Of a stretch of DNA of 64,000 bases, positions 34,406-43,809 are shown piece after piece. The notes below the pieces were generated by a model. It was not told the DNA's origin. It saw nothing but the letters and a program-made list of their open reading frames with translations, and made no database searches. A program made the position numbers and the translations under genes. Source of the DNA: JAJDXW01 sp965202895 (lineage in GTDB: Bacteria; Pseudomonadota; Gammaproteobacteria; HK1); NCBI GenBank assembly GCA_965202895.1, contig OZ241901.1, forward strand, positions 1,054,001-1,118,000, given 5' to 3'. The number at the start of each line of letters is the position of its first letter. Position 1 is the first letter of the stretch.

Positions 34406-34957
34406 CTATCGAGATCGCTGCCGCGCCGCCTCGACGAAGGCGGACCGCAGGGACTCCGCCCACACGCAGTGGCCCGCGTTGCGCGCTCCGAGGATGGTGA
34501 GGAGGAGCGCCTCGCCCTCCCCCACGTTGCGGAACCCGCGCAGGACCCCGTCCGGCACGACCATCCCGTCGAAGGGCTCCAGGACGACGGAGTCCCGGCC
34601 CTCGTCTCCCCAGTAGACCTCCCACCGGCCGGTCAGCGCGACGAAGGTCTCCTCCGAGCCGTGGCTGTGGAGGGCCGCGCCGTTCCCGGGCGGCGCCTTC
34701 ACGAAGTCGATGTGGTAGTTCACCGCCTCCTCCACCGCGGTCCCCTCGAGCTGCTCGTCGTCCGCGCCGCCGCCGAGCGCGCTGTAGAGGGTGCGGACGT
34801 GTCCGGGGAGGGTGCAGTCCAGGAAGGCGCGGGGAGAGGGGACGAGGTCTCGGAACCGCCATGCGCGGTCTTCCATCTCCGCCGTCCGAACCGGCTTCGA
34901 CCTCCCGAACCAGGCCCCGGCCGCCGCATCGAACCGAAGGTCGCGCTCGTTTCTCAT
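34406..34957 (-). CDS. Cupin-domain protein of the sugar-transport operon
   Basis: A 183-residue protein with one cupin fold: GNGAALHSHGSEETFVALTGRWEVYWGDEG carries motif 1 with its two histidines and glutamate, and LEPFDGMVVPDGVLRGFRNVG is motif 2, where the last metal histidine is replaced. The start is the ATG at 34957. It is the last gene behind the two permease genes on the minus strand. Such proteins may isomerise or epimerise the imported carbohydrate or bind it as a sensor. Nothing in the sequence fixes the reaction. The missing motif 2 histidine suggests altered or absent metal binding. Confidence 0.8.
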   Translation of the reverse strand: MRNERDLRFDAAAGAWFGRSKPVRTAEMEDRAWRFRDLVPSPRAFLDCTLPGHVRTLYSALGGGADDEQLEGTAVEEAVNYHIDFVKAPPGNGAALHSHGSEETFVALTGRWEVYWGDEGRDSVVLEPFDGMVVPDGVLRGFRNVGEGEALLLTILGARNAGHCVWAESLRSAFVEAARQRSR

Positions 34958-35115
34958 GGTCTCGTTCCTCCGGGCTCCTCGAGGGGGCTCATCCTCGCGT
35001 TCGATCTTCGCATCCAGGACGAGCCCCGCGGGGGCGCCCGGAAGCGCGGGCGGCGGGCTCCGGGCGCCGGGTTCCGGGCGCCGGGCGCCCGCCGCCGGGG
35101 ACCCCGCGCGGGGCC

Positions 35116-35955
35116 TCAGCCCTTCACCGCCCCCGCCGTCATGCCGGCGATGATCTGCCGCGCGGCGAAGAAAGTGAAGAGGAGCGGCGGGATCACGATG
35201 AGCGTCCCCATCGCCATGATGCGCCCCCACTCGACGCCGGTGTCCGTGATGAAGCCGGCCGCCCCCACCGGGAGGGTGCGGGTGTTCCTCCCGGTGAGCA
35301 GCAACGCGAGGACGAATTCGTTCCAGGCGATCCGGAACGCGAAGATCCCGGCGACCGCATAGCCCGATTTCATGAGCGGGAGCAGCACCCGGTAGAACAC
35401 CTGCCAGGCGGTCGCGCCGTCGACGATCGCGGCCTCCTCGATCTCCATCGGGATCTGCTTGTAGAAGCCGAACAGGAGCCAGATCGCGAAGGGCAGGTTG
35501 AGGGCGGTATAGAAGAAGGTCAGCACCGCGAGATCGTTCTTGAGGCTGAACATGGTCACCATCGCGAACGCCGGCACGGCGAGGACCGCGGGCGGGACCA
35601 TGCGCACCAGCAGGGTGGCGTTGGCGACGAAGCGCCGGCCCCGGAACTCCGAGCGGGCGAGAGCGTAGGCGCACAGCCCGCCGAAGAAGAGGGTGAAGAA
35701 GGTGGACGCGGCGGCGACGATGGTCGAGTTCACGAGGTAGCGGTCGAACTTGCCGCGGGTCAGGATGTACTCGTAGTTGTCGAGGGTCGGGAAGAAGAAG
35801 AACCATACCGGGCGGCCGTCGAAGATGAGGACCTCGTTCTTGAACGACGTGCCGACCATCACCCAGATCGGGACGAGGCAGAGGGCGGCGAGGAATACGA
35901 GGCCGCCGTAGCGGCTCCACGTCCCGGCCGGGCTCCCGAGGCGCCGCTCAGACAT
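35116..35955 (-). CDS. Carbohydrate-type ABC permease (MalG-like)
   Basis: A 279-residue inner-membrane permease with six hydrophobic segments (LVFLAALCLVPIWVMVGTSF at the start) and the EAA coupling loop EEAAIVDGATAWQVFYRVLLP, diagnostic of binding-protein-dependent sugar permeases. The C-terminus FAARQIIAGMTAGAVKG matches MalG-like proteins. The ATG at 35955 overlaps the end of the MalF-like gene by 8 bp. It works with that protein as a heterodimeric channel. No ATPase gene belongs to this operon, so the motor must be supplied by a shared MsmX/MsmK-type ATPase elsewhere. Confidence 0.92.
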   Translation of the reverse strand: MSERRLGSPAGTWSRYGGLVFLAALCLVPIWVMVGTSFKNEVLIFDGRPVWFFFFPTLDNYEYILTRGKFDRYLVNSTIVAAASTFFTLFFGGLCAYALARSEFRGRRFVANATLLVRMVPPAVLAVPAFAMVTMFSLKNDLAVLTFFYTALNLPFAIWLLFGFYKQIPMEIEEAAIVDGATAWQVFYRVLLPLMKSGYAVAGIFAFRIAWNEFVLALLLTGRNTRTLPVGAAGFITDTGVEWGRIMAMGTLIVIPPLLFTFFAARQIIAGMTAGAVKG

Positions 35956-36922
35956 CCGACTTCTCGTTCATCGGGTTGCCGTGGGCGAGGATGGCGAAGC
36001 TGAGCGCGAAGACGATGACGATCAGCAGCACCGCGATGGCGGACGCATACCCGAGGAGCTGCGCGTCGAAGGCCCGGTTGTAGATGTGGAGCGAGAGCAG
36101 CTCGGTCGCGCGCCCCGGGCCGCCCCCGGTCATGACGTACATGACCTCCAGGGCCCGGAAGACGTCGATGAGGCGCATCAGGAGGGCGATGACGAGGATG
36201 GACCGGATCATCGGCAGCTTGACGAGGAACGTCTGCTGCCACCAGTTGGCGCCGTCGATGCGGGAGGCCTCCAGCACCTCGGAGGGCAGCGCCTGGAGGC
36301 CCGCGATGACGATGATGAAGATGAAGGGGGTCCACTGCCAGACGTCGGTGAGGACGATGGCGAAGAATGCGAGGTCCGGCGCCCCGAGCCACACCTGCGG
36401 CTCGATCCCGAACCAGAGGCCGAGGTAGTGGTTGATCCACCCGACCCGCGCGTCGAAGAGGTACCGCCAGATGAGGCCGACCACGACCGGGGAGACCATG
36501 AGCGGCAGGATGAAGATGGTGCGGAAGACGCTCGCCCCCCGGATCGGCTTCTCGAGCATGAGCGCGAGGGCCACCCCGAGCACCATCTCGATGACGATGG
36601 TCCAGAAGCCGAAGCGGAGCGTGACCCAGAGCGACTCGCGGACGTCGGGGTCGCCCAGCATCCGGACGTAGTTGGCGAGCCCGACGTTCTCCGCGCGGGA
36701 GAACGGGGTCGCGATCTTCCAGTCGAAGAACGAGAGGTAGAGGGCGTCCGCGACCGGGTAGACGAGCCCCGCGGCCATCACCAGGACGGCCGGCAGGATG
36801 AACCAGTAGGGGGTCAGCGCCCGCGGGTCGAGGCGGCGCGGACGGCGGCGCTCGGGAGGCCGGCCGGCGGCGGCGATGGCGGACACGGACACGGACGCGG
36901 ACACGGGTGCAGGCGCGGCCAT
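35948..36922 (-). CDS. Carbohydrate-type ABC permease (MalF-like)
   Basis: A 324-residue permease. The first 30 residues are a low-complexity leader (APVSASVSVSAI) encoded by cggaca-type short repeats near 36885-36910, so the functional start could be further in. The membrane part starts ALTPYWFILPAVLVMAAGLVYP. Six segments follow, with FRTIFILPLMVSPVVVGLIWRYLFD and the EAA loop SEVLEASRIDGANWWQQTFLVKLP. It sits between the binding-protein gene and the MalG-like gene on the minus strand, in the usual order for this importer class. Confidence 0.92.
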   Translation of the reverse strand: MAAPAPVSASVSVSAIAAAGRPPERRRPRRLDPRALTPYWFILPAVLVMAAGLVYPVADALYLSFFDWKIATPFSRAENVGLANYVRMLGDPDVRESLWVTLRFGFWTIVIEMVLGVALALMLEKPIRGASVFRTIFILPLMVSPVVVGLIWRYLFDARVGWINHYLGLWFGIEPQVWLGAPDLAFFAIVLTDVWQWTPFIFIIVIAGLQALPSEVLEASRIDGANWWQQTFLVKLPMIRSILVIALLMRLIDVFRALEVMYVMTGGGPGRATELLSLHIYNRAFDAQLLGYASAIAVLLIVIVFALSFAILAHGNPMNEKSDV

Positions 36923-37019
36923 GAGCGGCGGGTGACGAGCCGGCGGCGGACGAGGACGGCGGATGGGGATGGGGGCGGGGGAGACGGCGCCCGCCTCCCC
37001 CGCCGCGCCCGAGGCTCGC

Positions 37020-38369
37020 CTACCGCTGGCGGTACCGCGCCCAGGCGTAGTAGCCCTCCCGCTCCATGATCGCGCGGGCCTTCTCGGCCGCCGCGTCCAT
37101 GATCGGCTGGATCGGCTCGTCGGTCGTGATGACCTGGGTGAGCGCCTGCCCGAGGACGTCGATGTTGAGCTCGTTCCACTCCGGGATGAGCGGGCGCCAG
37201 TCCGGGTCGGCGCACGGGAGCTGCTCCAGCACCACCGGGTACTCCGGGAAGCGATCCGCGAAGTGCGCGATGGTGGACATCCGCACCGGGTCCCCGCCCA
37301 GCTCCACCATCCGGCGGTCACCCGCCTTCGAGGTGATGTACTGGATGAAGAGGAACGCCGCCTCCTTGTTCCGGCTGTTGGCGGGGATCCCCACCGCGAA
37401 GCCGCCGGTCTCCGAGCCGCAGCGGACCCCGACCGGATGCAGGGCGAACCCGACCTTGCCGTGCACCTTGGAGAGCTTCGGGTCGCGCGACATCGCGGCG
37501 ATCTTGAGGGTGTCGATGTACATCGCGGCGTCGCCCTGGAGGAAGGCGGCGGACGCTTCGGAGAACCCGTACGAGGGGATGCCGGTCGGACCGGTGCGGG
37601 CGATCTCGCGCATGATCCGCGCCGCCTCGACCCCCGCCGCGTTGTTGAAGACCGGGTTCCACGCGTCGTCGAAGATCTTGCCGCCGAGGGGAGCGAGATG
37701 GAGCAGCCATCCGGCCGTCACCTGGTGGCCGGTCTTGCCCCGCGAGGTCAGGGCGCCGACCCCGGTCTTCTCCCGGATGACCGGCAGCGCGGCGCGCAGC
37801 TCGTCGTACGTCGTGGGCGGGGCCACCCCGGCCTGCTCCAGAAGGTCCTTGCGGTAGGCGAGGATCGACGTCTCGGCCCCGAACGGGATGCCGTAGAGGC
37901 CGCCGGACTTGCCCGGCATGTACCCCTTCTTGCCGCCCACGATCCCTCCGTTCTGGAGGTAGGCGTCCGCGACGTCGTCGATGTCGTACTCGGGGTCGAC
38001 GAGCGCGCCGTTCGTGAACATCCGGCTCAGGGGGGTGAGAAGCCCCTTCGCGACGTACTCGCCCTTCCACATGACGACCCAGGAGACGACGTCGTATTCG
38101 CCCTCCTCCTTCGACATCTCGAGAAGCTGGCGGTCGCGCAGCTTGAGGTACTGGAGGGCGTCGATCTCGACCTCGATGCCGGTCTCGTCGGTGAACTCCC
38201 GGACCAGGGTCTCCGCCTTCCGGAAATGGCTGAGCGCGGGCCAGCTCACCACGATGGTGGACCCCGCGTACTTCTCGTAGGGGTTGGCGGCGGCGGGGCC
38301 GGCGGCCGCGAGGAGGGTTCCGAACGCGGCGAGGAGGGCCGCTCCCGCCGCCAGGGTCCGTGTCTTCAT
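37020..38369 (-). CDS. Family 1 extracellular sugar-binding protein
   Basis: A 449-residue periplasmic binding protein starting at 38369. The signal peptide MKTRTLAAGAALLAAFG continues to AAAGPAAANP, with cleavage likely after the alanines. The mature chain begins with STIVVSWPALSHFRKAETLVREFTDETGIEVEID in segments, then the family features YDVVSWVVMWKGEYVAKGLLTPL, GLYGIPFGAETSILAYRKDLLEQAGV, PPTTYDELRAALP and GDAAMYIDTLKIAAM. It is the ligand-binding part of the importer completed by the two downstream permeases. The gene is divergent from a zinc alcohol dehydrogenase; a polyol or sugar alcohol is a plausible but unproven ligand. Confidence 0.92.
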   Translation of the reverse strand: MKTRTLAAGAALLAAFGTLLAAAGPAAANPYEKYAGSTIVVSWPALSHFRKAETLVREFTDETGIEVEIDALQYLKLRDRQLLEMSKEEGEYDVVSWVVMWKGEYVAKGLLTPLSRMFTNGALVDPEYDIDDVADAYLQNGGIVGGKKGYMPGKSGGLYGIPFGAETSILAYRKDLLEQAGVAPPTTYDELRAALPVIREKTGVGALTSRGKTGHQVTAGWLLHLAPLGGKIFDDAWNPVFNNAAGVEAARIMREIARTGPTGIPSYGFSEASAAFLQGDAAMYIDTLKIAAMSRDPKLSKVHGKVGFALHPVGVRCGSETGGFAVGIPANSRNKEAAFLFIQYITSKAGDRRMVELGGDPVRMSTIAHFADRFPEYPVVLEQLPCADPDWRPLIPEWNELNIDVLGQALTQVITTDEPIQPIMDAAAEKARAIMEREGYYAWARYRQR

Positions 38370-38590
38370 TTCGCGCACTCCCGATACTCGATGCGTGCTG
38401 GTTGCCGGCCGCATGGTAGCCCCCGCCCGGCGGGCGCGCCACCACTCACCGTTGCCAGCGCGCTCCCGGTTGGATACCGTGGCGCGCACCGTGGCGGCGG
38501 GCCGCCGATCCGATCCCCGGGGCCGTCGCGGCCGACCGGACGGCGGCCGGACGGCGGCGGCCGGAAGAAAGACGAGGAGGAGGCCGGACG

Positions 38591-39643
38591 ATGCGTGGAG
38601 TGGTGTTCCTCGGCGAGCGCAGGCTCGAGCTGAGAGAGTTTCCGGACCCGACCCCCGGACCGGGCGAGGTCGTCCTCGAGATCAAGGCGTCCGGGATGTG
38701 CGGCAGCGACCTCAAGTTCTACCGCCCGTCCCGGGCGGAGGCGACGCGGGCGCTCGGCCTCGGCGGGGACGGCGAGCCCAACATCGCGGGGCACGAGCCG
38801 TGCGGCGTGGTCGTCGCGCGCGGCGAGGGGGTGACGCAGGAGCAGGCGCCGGACGGCGCGCGGGTGATGGTGCACCACTACAAGGGCTGCGGGGCCTGCG
38901 AGCACTGCCGGGTCGGCTGGCAGCAGCTCTGCCCGGAGGGCTCCATCGTGTACGGCGCGACCGGCGACGGCGCGCACGCCGACTACATGAAGGCGCCGGT
39001 CTCGACCCTGGTGCCGCTGCCTGCCGAGCTCTCCTTCGAGACCGGGGCGGCCATCGCCTGCGGGACGGGGACCGCCTTCGGCGCCCTCAAGCGGGTGAAC
39101 CTCACCGGCTCGGACACCATCGCGATCTTCGGCCAGGGGCCGGTGGGCCTCAGCGCGACCCAGTTCGCCCACGCCATGGGGGCCCGGGTCATCGCCCTCG
39201 ACACGGTCGCCGAGCGCCTGGAGCTCGCGAAGGGGCTCGGGGCGGACGAGGTCGTCGACCCCGGGAGCAACGATCCCCCCGCGGCCATCCGGGACCTGAC
39301 CGGCGGGCGCGGCGTCGACGTCGCGATCGACTGCTCGGGCAGCGAGGCGGGTCGGCTCGGCGCGATCCGGTCGACCCGGACCTGGGGCACGGTCGGCCTC
39401 GTCGGGGAGGGCGGCACGATGACCGTCAACGTCTCCCGGGAGCTCATCCGCAAGCAGCTCACCATCGTCGCGTCGTGGACGTTCAGCGCCTTCGGGCAGG
39501 CCGACTGCGCCCGTTTCGTCGCCGAGCGCGGCATCGACGTGGACCACCTCTTCACCCAGCGCTATACCCGCCTGGACGAGGCGGAGGAGGCCTACCGGCT
39601 CTTCGACACCCAGACCACCGGCAAGGGCGTATTCCTGCTGTGA
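38591..39643 (+). CDS. Zinc-dependent MDR alcohol/polyol dehydrogenase
   Basis: A 350-residue medium-chain dehydrogenase. The catalytic zinc ligands are C37 (GMCGSD) and H68-E69 (GHE). The structural zinc is bound by C100, C103, C106 and C114 (GCGACEHCRVGWQQLC). The Rossmann motif GQGPVG (181-186) binds NAD(P). The remaining blocks AIACGTGTAFGALKR, GLGADEVVDP and VDVAIDCSGSEAGR are typical of the sorbitol/threonine dehydrogenase branch. The ATG at 38591 is preceded by GAGGAGG. It is divergent from the sugar-binding protein gene, so it may oxidise the imported substrate. It marks the left border of the Druantia island. Confidence 0.92.
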   Translation: MRGVVFLGERRLELREFPDPTPGPGEVVLEIKASGMCGSDLKFYRPSRAEATRALGLGGDGEPNIAGHEPCGVVVARGEGVTQEQAPDGARVMVHHYKGCGACEHCRVGWQQLCPEGSIVYGATGDGAHADYMKAPVSTLVPLPAELSFETGAAIACGTGTAFGALKRVNLTGSDTIAIFGQGPVGLSATQFAHAMGARVIALDTVAERLELAKGLGADEVVDPGSNDPPAAIRDLTGGRGVDVAIDCSGSEAGRLGAIRSTRTWGTVGLVGEGGTMTVNVSRELIRKQLTIVASWTFSAFGQADCARFVAERGIDVDHLFTQRYTRLDEAEEAYRLFDTQTTGKGVFLL

Positions 39644-39715
39644 GCCCCCGCGCCGCAGAAGACTATGCGATAATGGTCGGGAACCGAGCTGGCGGATTCT
39701 GCAGGAGTGCGCAAC

Positions 39716-40957
39716 GTGGAGAGTAGGCAGCCTTCGGTTATTTCCGTAGACGCACCGGGGGAGGCGTCCCTTAAGCGCAAGATCAGGCGTCATCTACACA
39801 CATTGGGCTTTCACAAGTCCGATCAAGGCGCCCTCGAAATATCCGGCAGCGACAAATACCTGATTCGCGCCATGCATAGCTCGCAGAGACGCGATCGACT
39901 CGCAGCGAGTGCGAGATTTCTTTCAGAGAAGACACCGGCGCTGCTCAGGCACTTCGCTTCAGGGCGTGAAGTCGACCCGAAGGCGATTGAGCCCGTGCTG
40001 CAGCGGGTCATCGCCGGCACTTGGCAGGCGAATTTGTTCAGGCTCGCGTCGCTCACTTGGTCCATACCGGTATCCAACGGATTCGGCCGCAGGATCCGGT
40101 ATCTCGTGTGGGATGGACACAACGACAAGCTCATCGGCCTGATTGCAATCGGTGATCCGGTCTTCAATCTGGCCGTCCGAGACAAACTCATCGGGTGGGA
40201 CGTCCATGATCGTGCGGCCCGCTTGGTCAACATGATGGACGCCTATGTCCTTGGCGCCCTACCCCCGTACAACGCGCTGTTGGGCGGCAAGATGGTGGCG
40301 TGCCTGATCAGGAGCCGCGAGATCTACGACGATTTCGCCCGAGCCTATGGAGGAACGACGGGGATCATCTCAGGCAAAGAGAAGAAAGCGCGCCTGCTTG
40401 CGGTCACGACGTCATCCTCCATGGGGCGATCCTCCGTCTACAACCGCTTGAAACTGGATGGACATCGCTACTTCGAGTCGATCGGATACACGCAAGGTTG
40501 GGGACATTTTCATATCCCCGATTCGCTGTTCCACGAATTGAGAAACTACCTACGCATCATCGACCATCGTTATGCCGACCATTATCGATTCGGACAAGGT
40601 CCGAACTGGCGGCTGCGTGCAAGCCGCGCTGCCCTCACGGCACTAGGCATGAGGGAAGATCTGCTTCGCCACGGCATTCGACGGGAGGTCTTCTTCTGCA
40701 GCCTTGCCAACAACGCGACGAAATTTCTGCGGACAGGAAGAGGTAGGCCCGATGACTCGTCGCTCCTGAGCGTACGGGAAGTCGCGGAGCTGGCCATGGA
40801 ACGTTGGATCGTACCGCGTTCGCAGCGACGGCCGAATTTTCGGGCTTGGACGACCGACGACTTGCGGCGCCTGCTCACCAACCCTACCGAACCCGTCACG
40901 GGACCGCCGCAGCTCGTCTTCGGTTTTGAGCGAGCCCCGGCTCGTATATCGAGTTGA
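39716..40957 (+). CDS. druA: DruA-like protein (DUF4338), Druantia
   Basis: A protein of about 413 residues with the DUF4338 domain that defines DruA of type I Druantia anti-phage systems. The core is WSIPVSNGFGRRIRYLVWDG, then DKLIGLIAIGDPVFNLAVRDKLIGWD, LVNMMDAYVLGALPPYNALLGGKMV and a C-terminal GRPDDSSLLSVREVAELAMERWIVPRS. The start chosen is the GTG at 39716 because AGGAG stands 8 bp ahead of it; another GTG at 39707 would add three residues. The biochemical role of DruA is not established. DUF4338 proteins also occur alone near mobile elements, but here the following genes complete a defence operon. The gene overlaps the next by TTGA. Confidence 0.85.
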   Translation: MESRQPSVISVDAPGEASLKRKIRRHLHTLGFHKSDQGALEISGSDKYLIRAMHSSQRRDRLAASARFLSEKTPALLRHFASGREVDPKAIEPVLQRVIAGTWQANLFRLASLTWSIPVSNGFGRRIRYLVWDGHNDKLIGLIAIGDPVFNLAVRDKLIGWDVHDRAARLVNMMDAYVLGALPPYNALLGGKMVACLIRSREIYDDFARAYGGTTGIISGKEKKARLLAVTTSSSMGRSSVYNRLKLDGHRYFESIGYTQGWGHFHIPDSLFHELRNYLRIIDHRYADHYRFGQGPNWRLRASRAALTALGMREDLLRHGIRREVFFCSLANNATKFLRTGRGRPDDSSLLSVREVAELAMERWIVPRSQRRPNFRAWTTDDLRRLLTNPTEPVTGPPQLVFGFERAPARISS

Positions 40958-43809
40958 ATACGGTGGATTCACCTCTTACGCAGATGCAACAGTGCCTGGA
41001 GGAACACTTCCATGCGCTAGCCCAAGTGCGCGATGGATCGAGCTTTCCCATCTTCGCCCTCGAGCACGATCTGAGTGAGGCGGATCTGGAACGAATTCGT
41101 TCGATGGTTCGGCTACACCCGAATACGTGCCCGTCCTCCCGGCAATGGCTGCTCTGGGTAGTCCATGCGACCGAGGTAGGTTACAGCTACGACGGCGACG
41201 AATATTGGAATTCGTTCGAGAAGCAGACGCCAGGGTGGGAGCATCACTATCGCCCGAGGATCAGGGCATGGTTTCACAAGTTCCGGAACGCCTACGGCGG
41301 CGTCATCCCATCCGGTCCTTGGGCGAAGCACTTCAGCATCATCGCTTGGCCGATCACCCACGCGATCCTGCCGCGGTACCTCCAGCGCCAGTTTGCCAAG
41401 CTCCTCTACGACCTTCGCTTTCGACTCGCATCGGGCTCTGCACTTGAGGCGCAAGCCATCGGACGACTCCTCGCCGTCCACGCATCCCACACCTCCAAGC
41501 GCTTCAGACTATTCCTCGAGCAGGAGGAGTTGACTGGGCAGATCGTCCTCGCACTTCTCGACAGGGAACCTGACAAGAACGAACTCATCCACTCATCGAC
41601 GTTGAAGCGTATCGTTGCGGACCTCGAAAGGGTCCGGAACACGCGCGAGTGGTTCAAGGAGACGCAGCGCGTTGTCTCCGACCGTTTCAAGGGGATCGGT
41701 CGAGGACCCTGTCCAGCCGCATCCCGTCCTGCCGAGCGTCCACCTGAACGCGCTCTTCCCGACACTTCACATCTAGTCATCCGACCAAGCCTTTTGCTAC
41801 GTCATGTCGGTGCGGGCACGTGGTCGGTTTTTATGGAAGTCAAGTCCTTCCGCCCGGTAGCTGCCCTGAATGCCGAAATTCACTCTTTCTTGAACAACAC
41901 ACGTTGCCGCCTCAACGGCGCCCACGATTTCAAACCCACGGGATGGCTACTGTCCGGCGACCGCAAAGGAGCATTGCGATCCTGGCCTGATCTCGAGTCG
42001 CCGCTCATCCACTTCGAGCGGCCCGACTCGGTAGTGAACCACCTTATCGAGTCCGAGTGCCGCCTTCACTCCGGCCCCATCTGGCTGTTCCGGAAAGGGG
42101 CCGACGGCATTGCACGCCACATTGCAGGGCGAATCGTGCGACCGTGCCTCGAATATATCGTCGTCACCACTATGCACATTCCAAACAACCTTGAAGGCGT
42201 CGTGCCGTGCAATCTCGACTGCACGGACGTCAACGCCTATCGGCTTACGATGCCGTCTGTTGTTTCCACAGAGATGATGACTCGCTTGGACAGCCTCGGG
42301 CTGCAAGTAGCGCGCACTATCCGCGTTTGGCCGGCTGGTCTGCCGGGGCGTGGGTGGGATGGAGAAGGCAGCAGCGAATGGCTGACCACGGAGTCGCCCT
42401 GCTTCGGCATCGCCTATGACCACCCGGTAGAATCTCTCGCGTTCCGTCTGAATGACGAACCCGAAAGGTCCATCCGTACGGGTTCCAAACAACCCCTGTT
42501 TGTGCGTCTGCCGCGACTGCCAGCCGGCGAGCACACGCTAACCGTCAAGGCCCACCGGAGCCCTGAACTCGAGAGTGCAGCCCCAACACCGCCCGCCGAG
42601 GGATTCGTGCGGCTCGCCGTACGCGATCCCGAACCGTGGGTACCCGGTATCGCGTCGCACCCAGGGCTGATTGTCAGAACCGATCCCGACCAGGCTGACC
42701 TCGACACTTTCTGGAGAAACAATCTTGGTTTGTCCGTCAATGGACCCGAGGGTTTCACCGCCAGCATCCATGTGACCCTGCAATCTGCCGACGGCAAGGA
42801 AATCCTGTCGGAGCGCGTCGACGACCCGATGGCTCTGCCGATAACACAGGAAGAATGGCACGGTAGATTCGAACGTTTCCTGAATGGCAAAGATCGGGCT
42901 TGGCGATACCTGGAAGCCACAGCCTGCACGCTTGCGATCCACGCCGACACGTTGGGCACCTGTACGCTTCGGTTCGAACACGAGCCACTACCAGTAAGGT
43001 GGGTCGTACATTCCGATAAGAAGAAAATCGTCGTCAGACTCGTCGACGAGAGCGGCCAGGATGACGCTGACCCCGAGATCAGTTCATACAATATGGAGCA
43101 CCCCTTCGAATCCGTGTCGCTCACTCTGGACGCCTCCAGATCGGGCTGCGTCGTGGAGCCGCCAGGCAGACTTTTCGTCGTAACCCACGGTCGGTATCGC
43201 GATGCCGTTTTCGTCAGCGCCGGATTGACGAAGCCGGTCCTTGAAGGTCTCGGAGTGGAATCCAACTTTCCCCTGCTACCAAGGAGTGCCCATACGCTCT
43301 CCACTTGCATCCGCCTCCTCGGATTATGGCGTGACGCACGATTGTTCGGGTTTCTCGCTACCGTGCGCCATCGCCGAGTAATGGATAGCGCGGTGGACGC
43401 CCTCCGTGCGGTGCTGTGCGGAGAAAATTGGGCGAGAAAGGAGAAGCGTTTCAACGAGCAACCGAAATCGCAAACCTCGATCGAGTCTCTGGCCGCATCG
43501 GTGGACAAGCGCACTGACATCGGCACTATCCTGCTGCGCAGTCGGTCGGAGGCGGGCCACACCTCCGATTGGTTCGTGGACATCGCAGCCCGGAGGAACG
43601 TCTGCCCGGACCGCGAACTTTCGGAATTCGCACTCCGTCTTGCGAGGGAACCTCTGGAGATTGCCGACCACCAAGATCTCGAGTCCCTGCTCGCGAAGCT
43701 GATCAACAACCCAGCCATACTTCGCGCCGCACGTCTGCTAACGCTTCTACTGAGCCCTGCTTCGGGAGACGCCCCAGACGCAAATCCGACCGGTAGGTAC
43801 TCGACGTGA
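40954..43809 (+). CDS. Large Druantia-associated protein (DruB/DruC position)
   Basis: A 951-residue protein from the TTG at 40954, overlapping the druA stop by four bases. I recognise no named domain. Residues 1-240 are helical, with EYWNSFEKQTPGWEHHYRPRIRAWFHKF and SGPWAKHFSIIAWPITHAILPRYLQRQFAKLLYDLR, a style seen in other large defence proteins. From about residue 270 a beta-rich region starts (LVIRPSLLLRHVGAGTWSVFMEVKSF), followed by several Ig-like stretches (ECPC-free, for example PLFVRLPRLPAGEHTLTVKA). Described type I systems have three genes between DruA and DruE; here only two fit, so this may be a fused or rearranged DruB-DruC equivalent. The homology is not proven. Confidence 0.6.
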   Translation: MNTVDSPLTQMQQCLEEHFHALAQVRDGSSFPIFALEHDLSEADLERIRSMVRLHPNTCPSSRQWLLWVVHATEVGYSYDGDEYWNSFEKQTPGWEHHYRPRIRAWFHKFRNAYGGVIPSGPWAKHFSIIAWPITHAILPRYLQRQFAKLLYDLRFRLASGSALEAQAIGRLLAVHASHTSKRFRLFLEQEELTGQIVLALLDREPDKNELIHSSTLKRIVADLERVRNTREWFKETQRVVSDRFKGIGRGPCPAASRPAERPPERALPDTSHLVIRPSLLLRHVGAGTWSVFMEVKSFRPVAALNAEIHSFLNNTRCRLNGAHDFKPTGWLLSGDRKGALRSWPDLESPLIHFERPDSVVNHLIESECRLHSGPIWLFRKGADGIARHIAGRIVRPCLEYIVVTTMHIPNNLEGVVPCNLDCTDVNAYRLTMPSVVSTEMMTRLDSLGLQVARTIRVWPAGLPGRGWDGEGSSEWLTTESPCFGIAYDHPVESLAFRLNDEPERSIRTGSKQPLFVRLPRLPAGEHTLTVKAHRSPELESAAPTPPAEGFVRLAVRDPEPWVPGIASHPGLIVRTDPDQADLDTFWRNNLGLSVNGPEGFTASIHVTLQSADGKEILSERVDDPMALPITQEEWHGRFERFLNGKDRAWRYLEATACTLAIHADTLGTCTLRFEHEPLPVRWVVHSDKKKIVVRLVDESGQDDADPEISSYNMEHPFESVSLTLDASRSGCVVEPPGRLFVVTHGRYRDAVFVSAGLTKPVLEGLGVESNFPLLPRSAHTLSTCIRLLGLWRDARLFGFLATVRHRRVMDSAVDALRAVLCGENWARKEKRFNEQPKSQTSIESLAASVDKRTDIGTILLRSRSEAGHTSDWFVDIAARRNVCPDRELSEFALRLAREPLEIADHQDLESLLAKLINNPAILRAARLLTLLLSPASGDAPDANPTGRYST

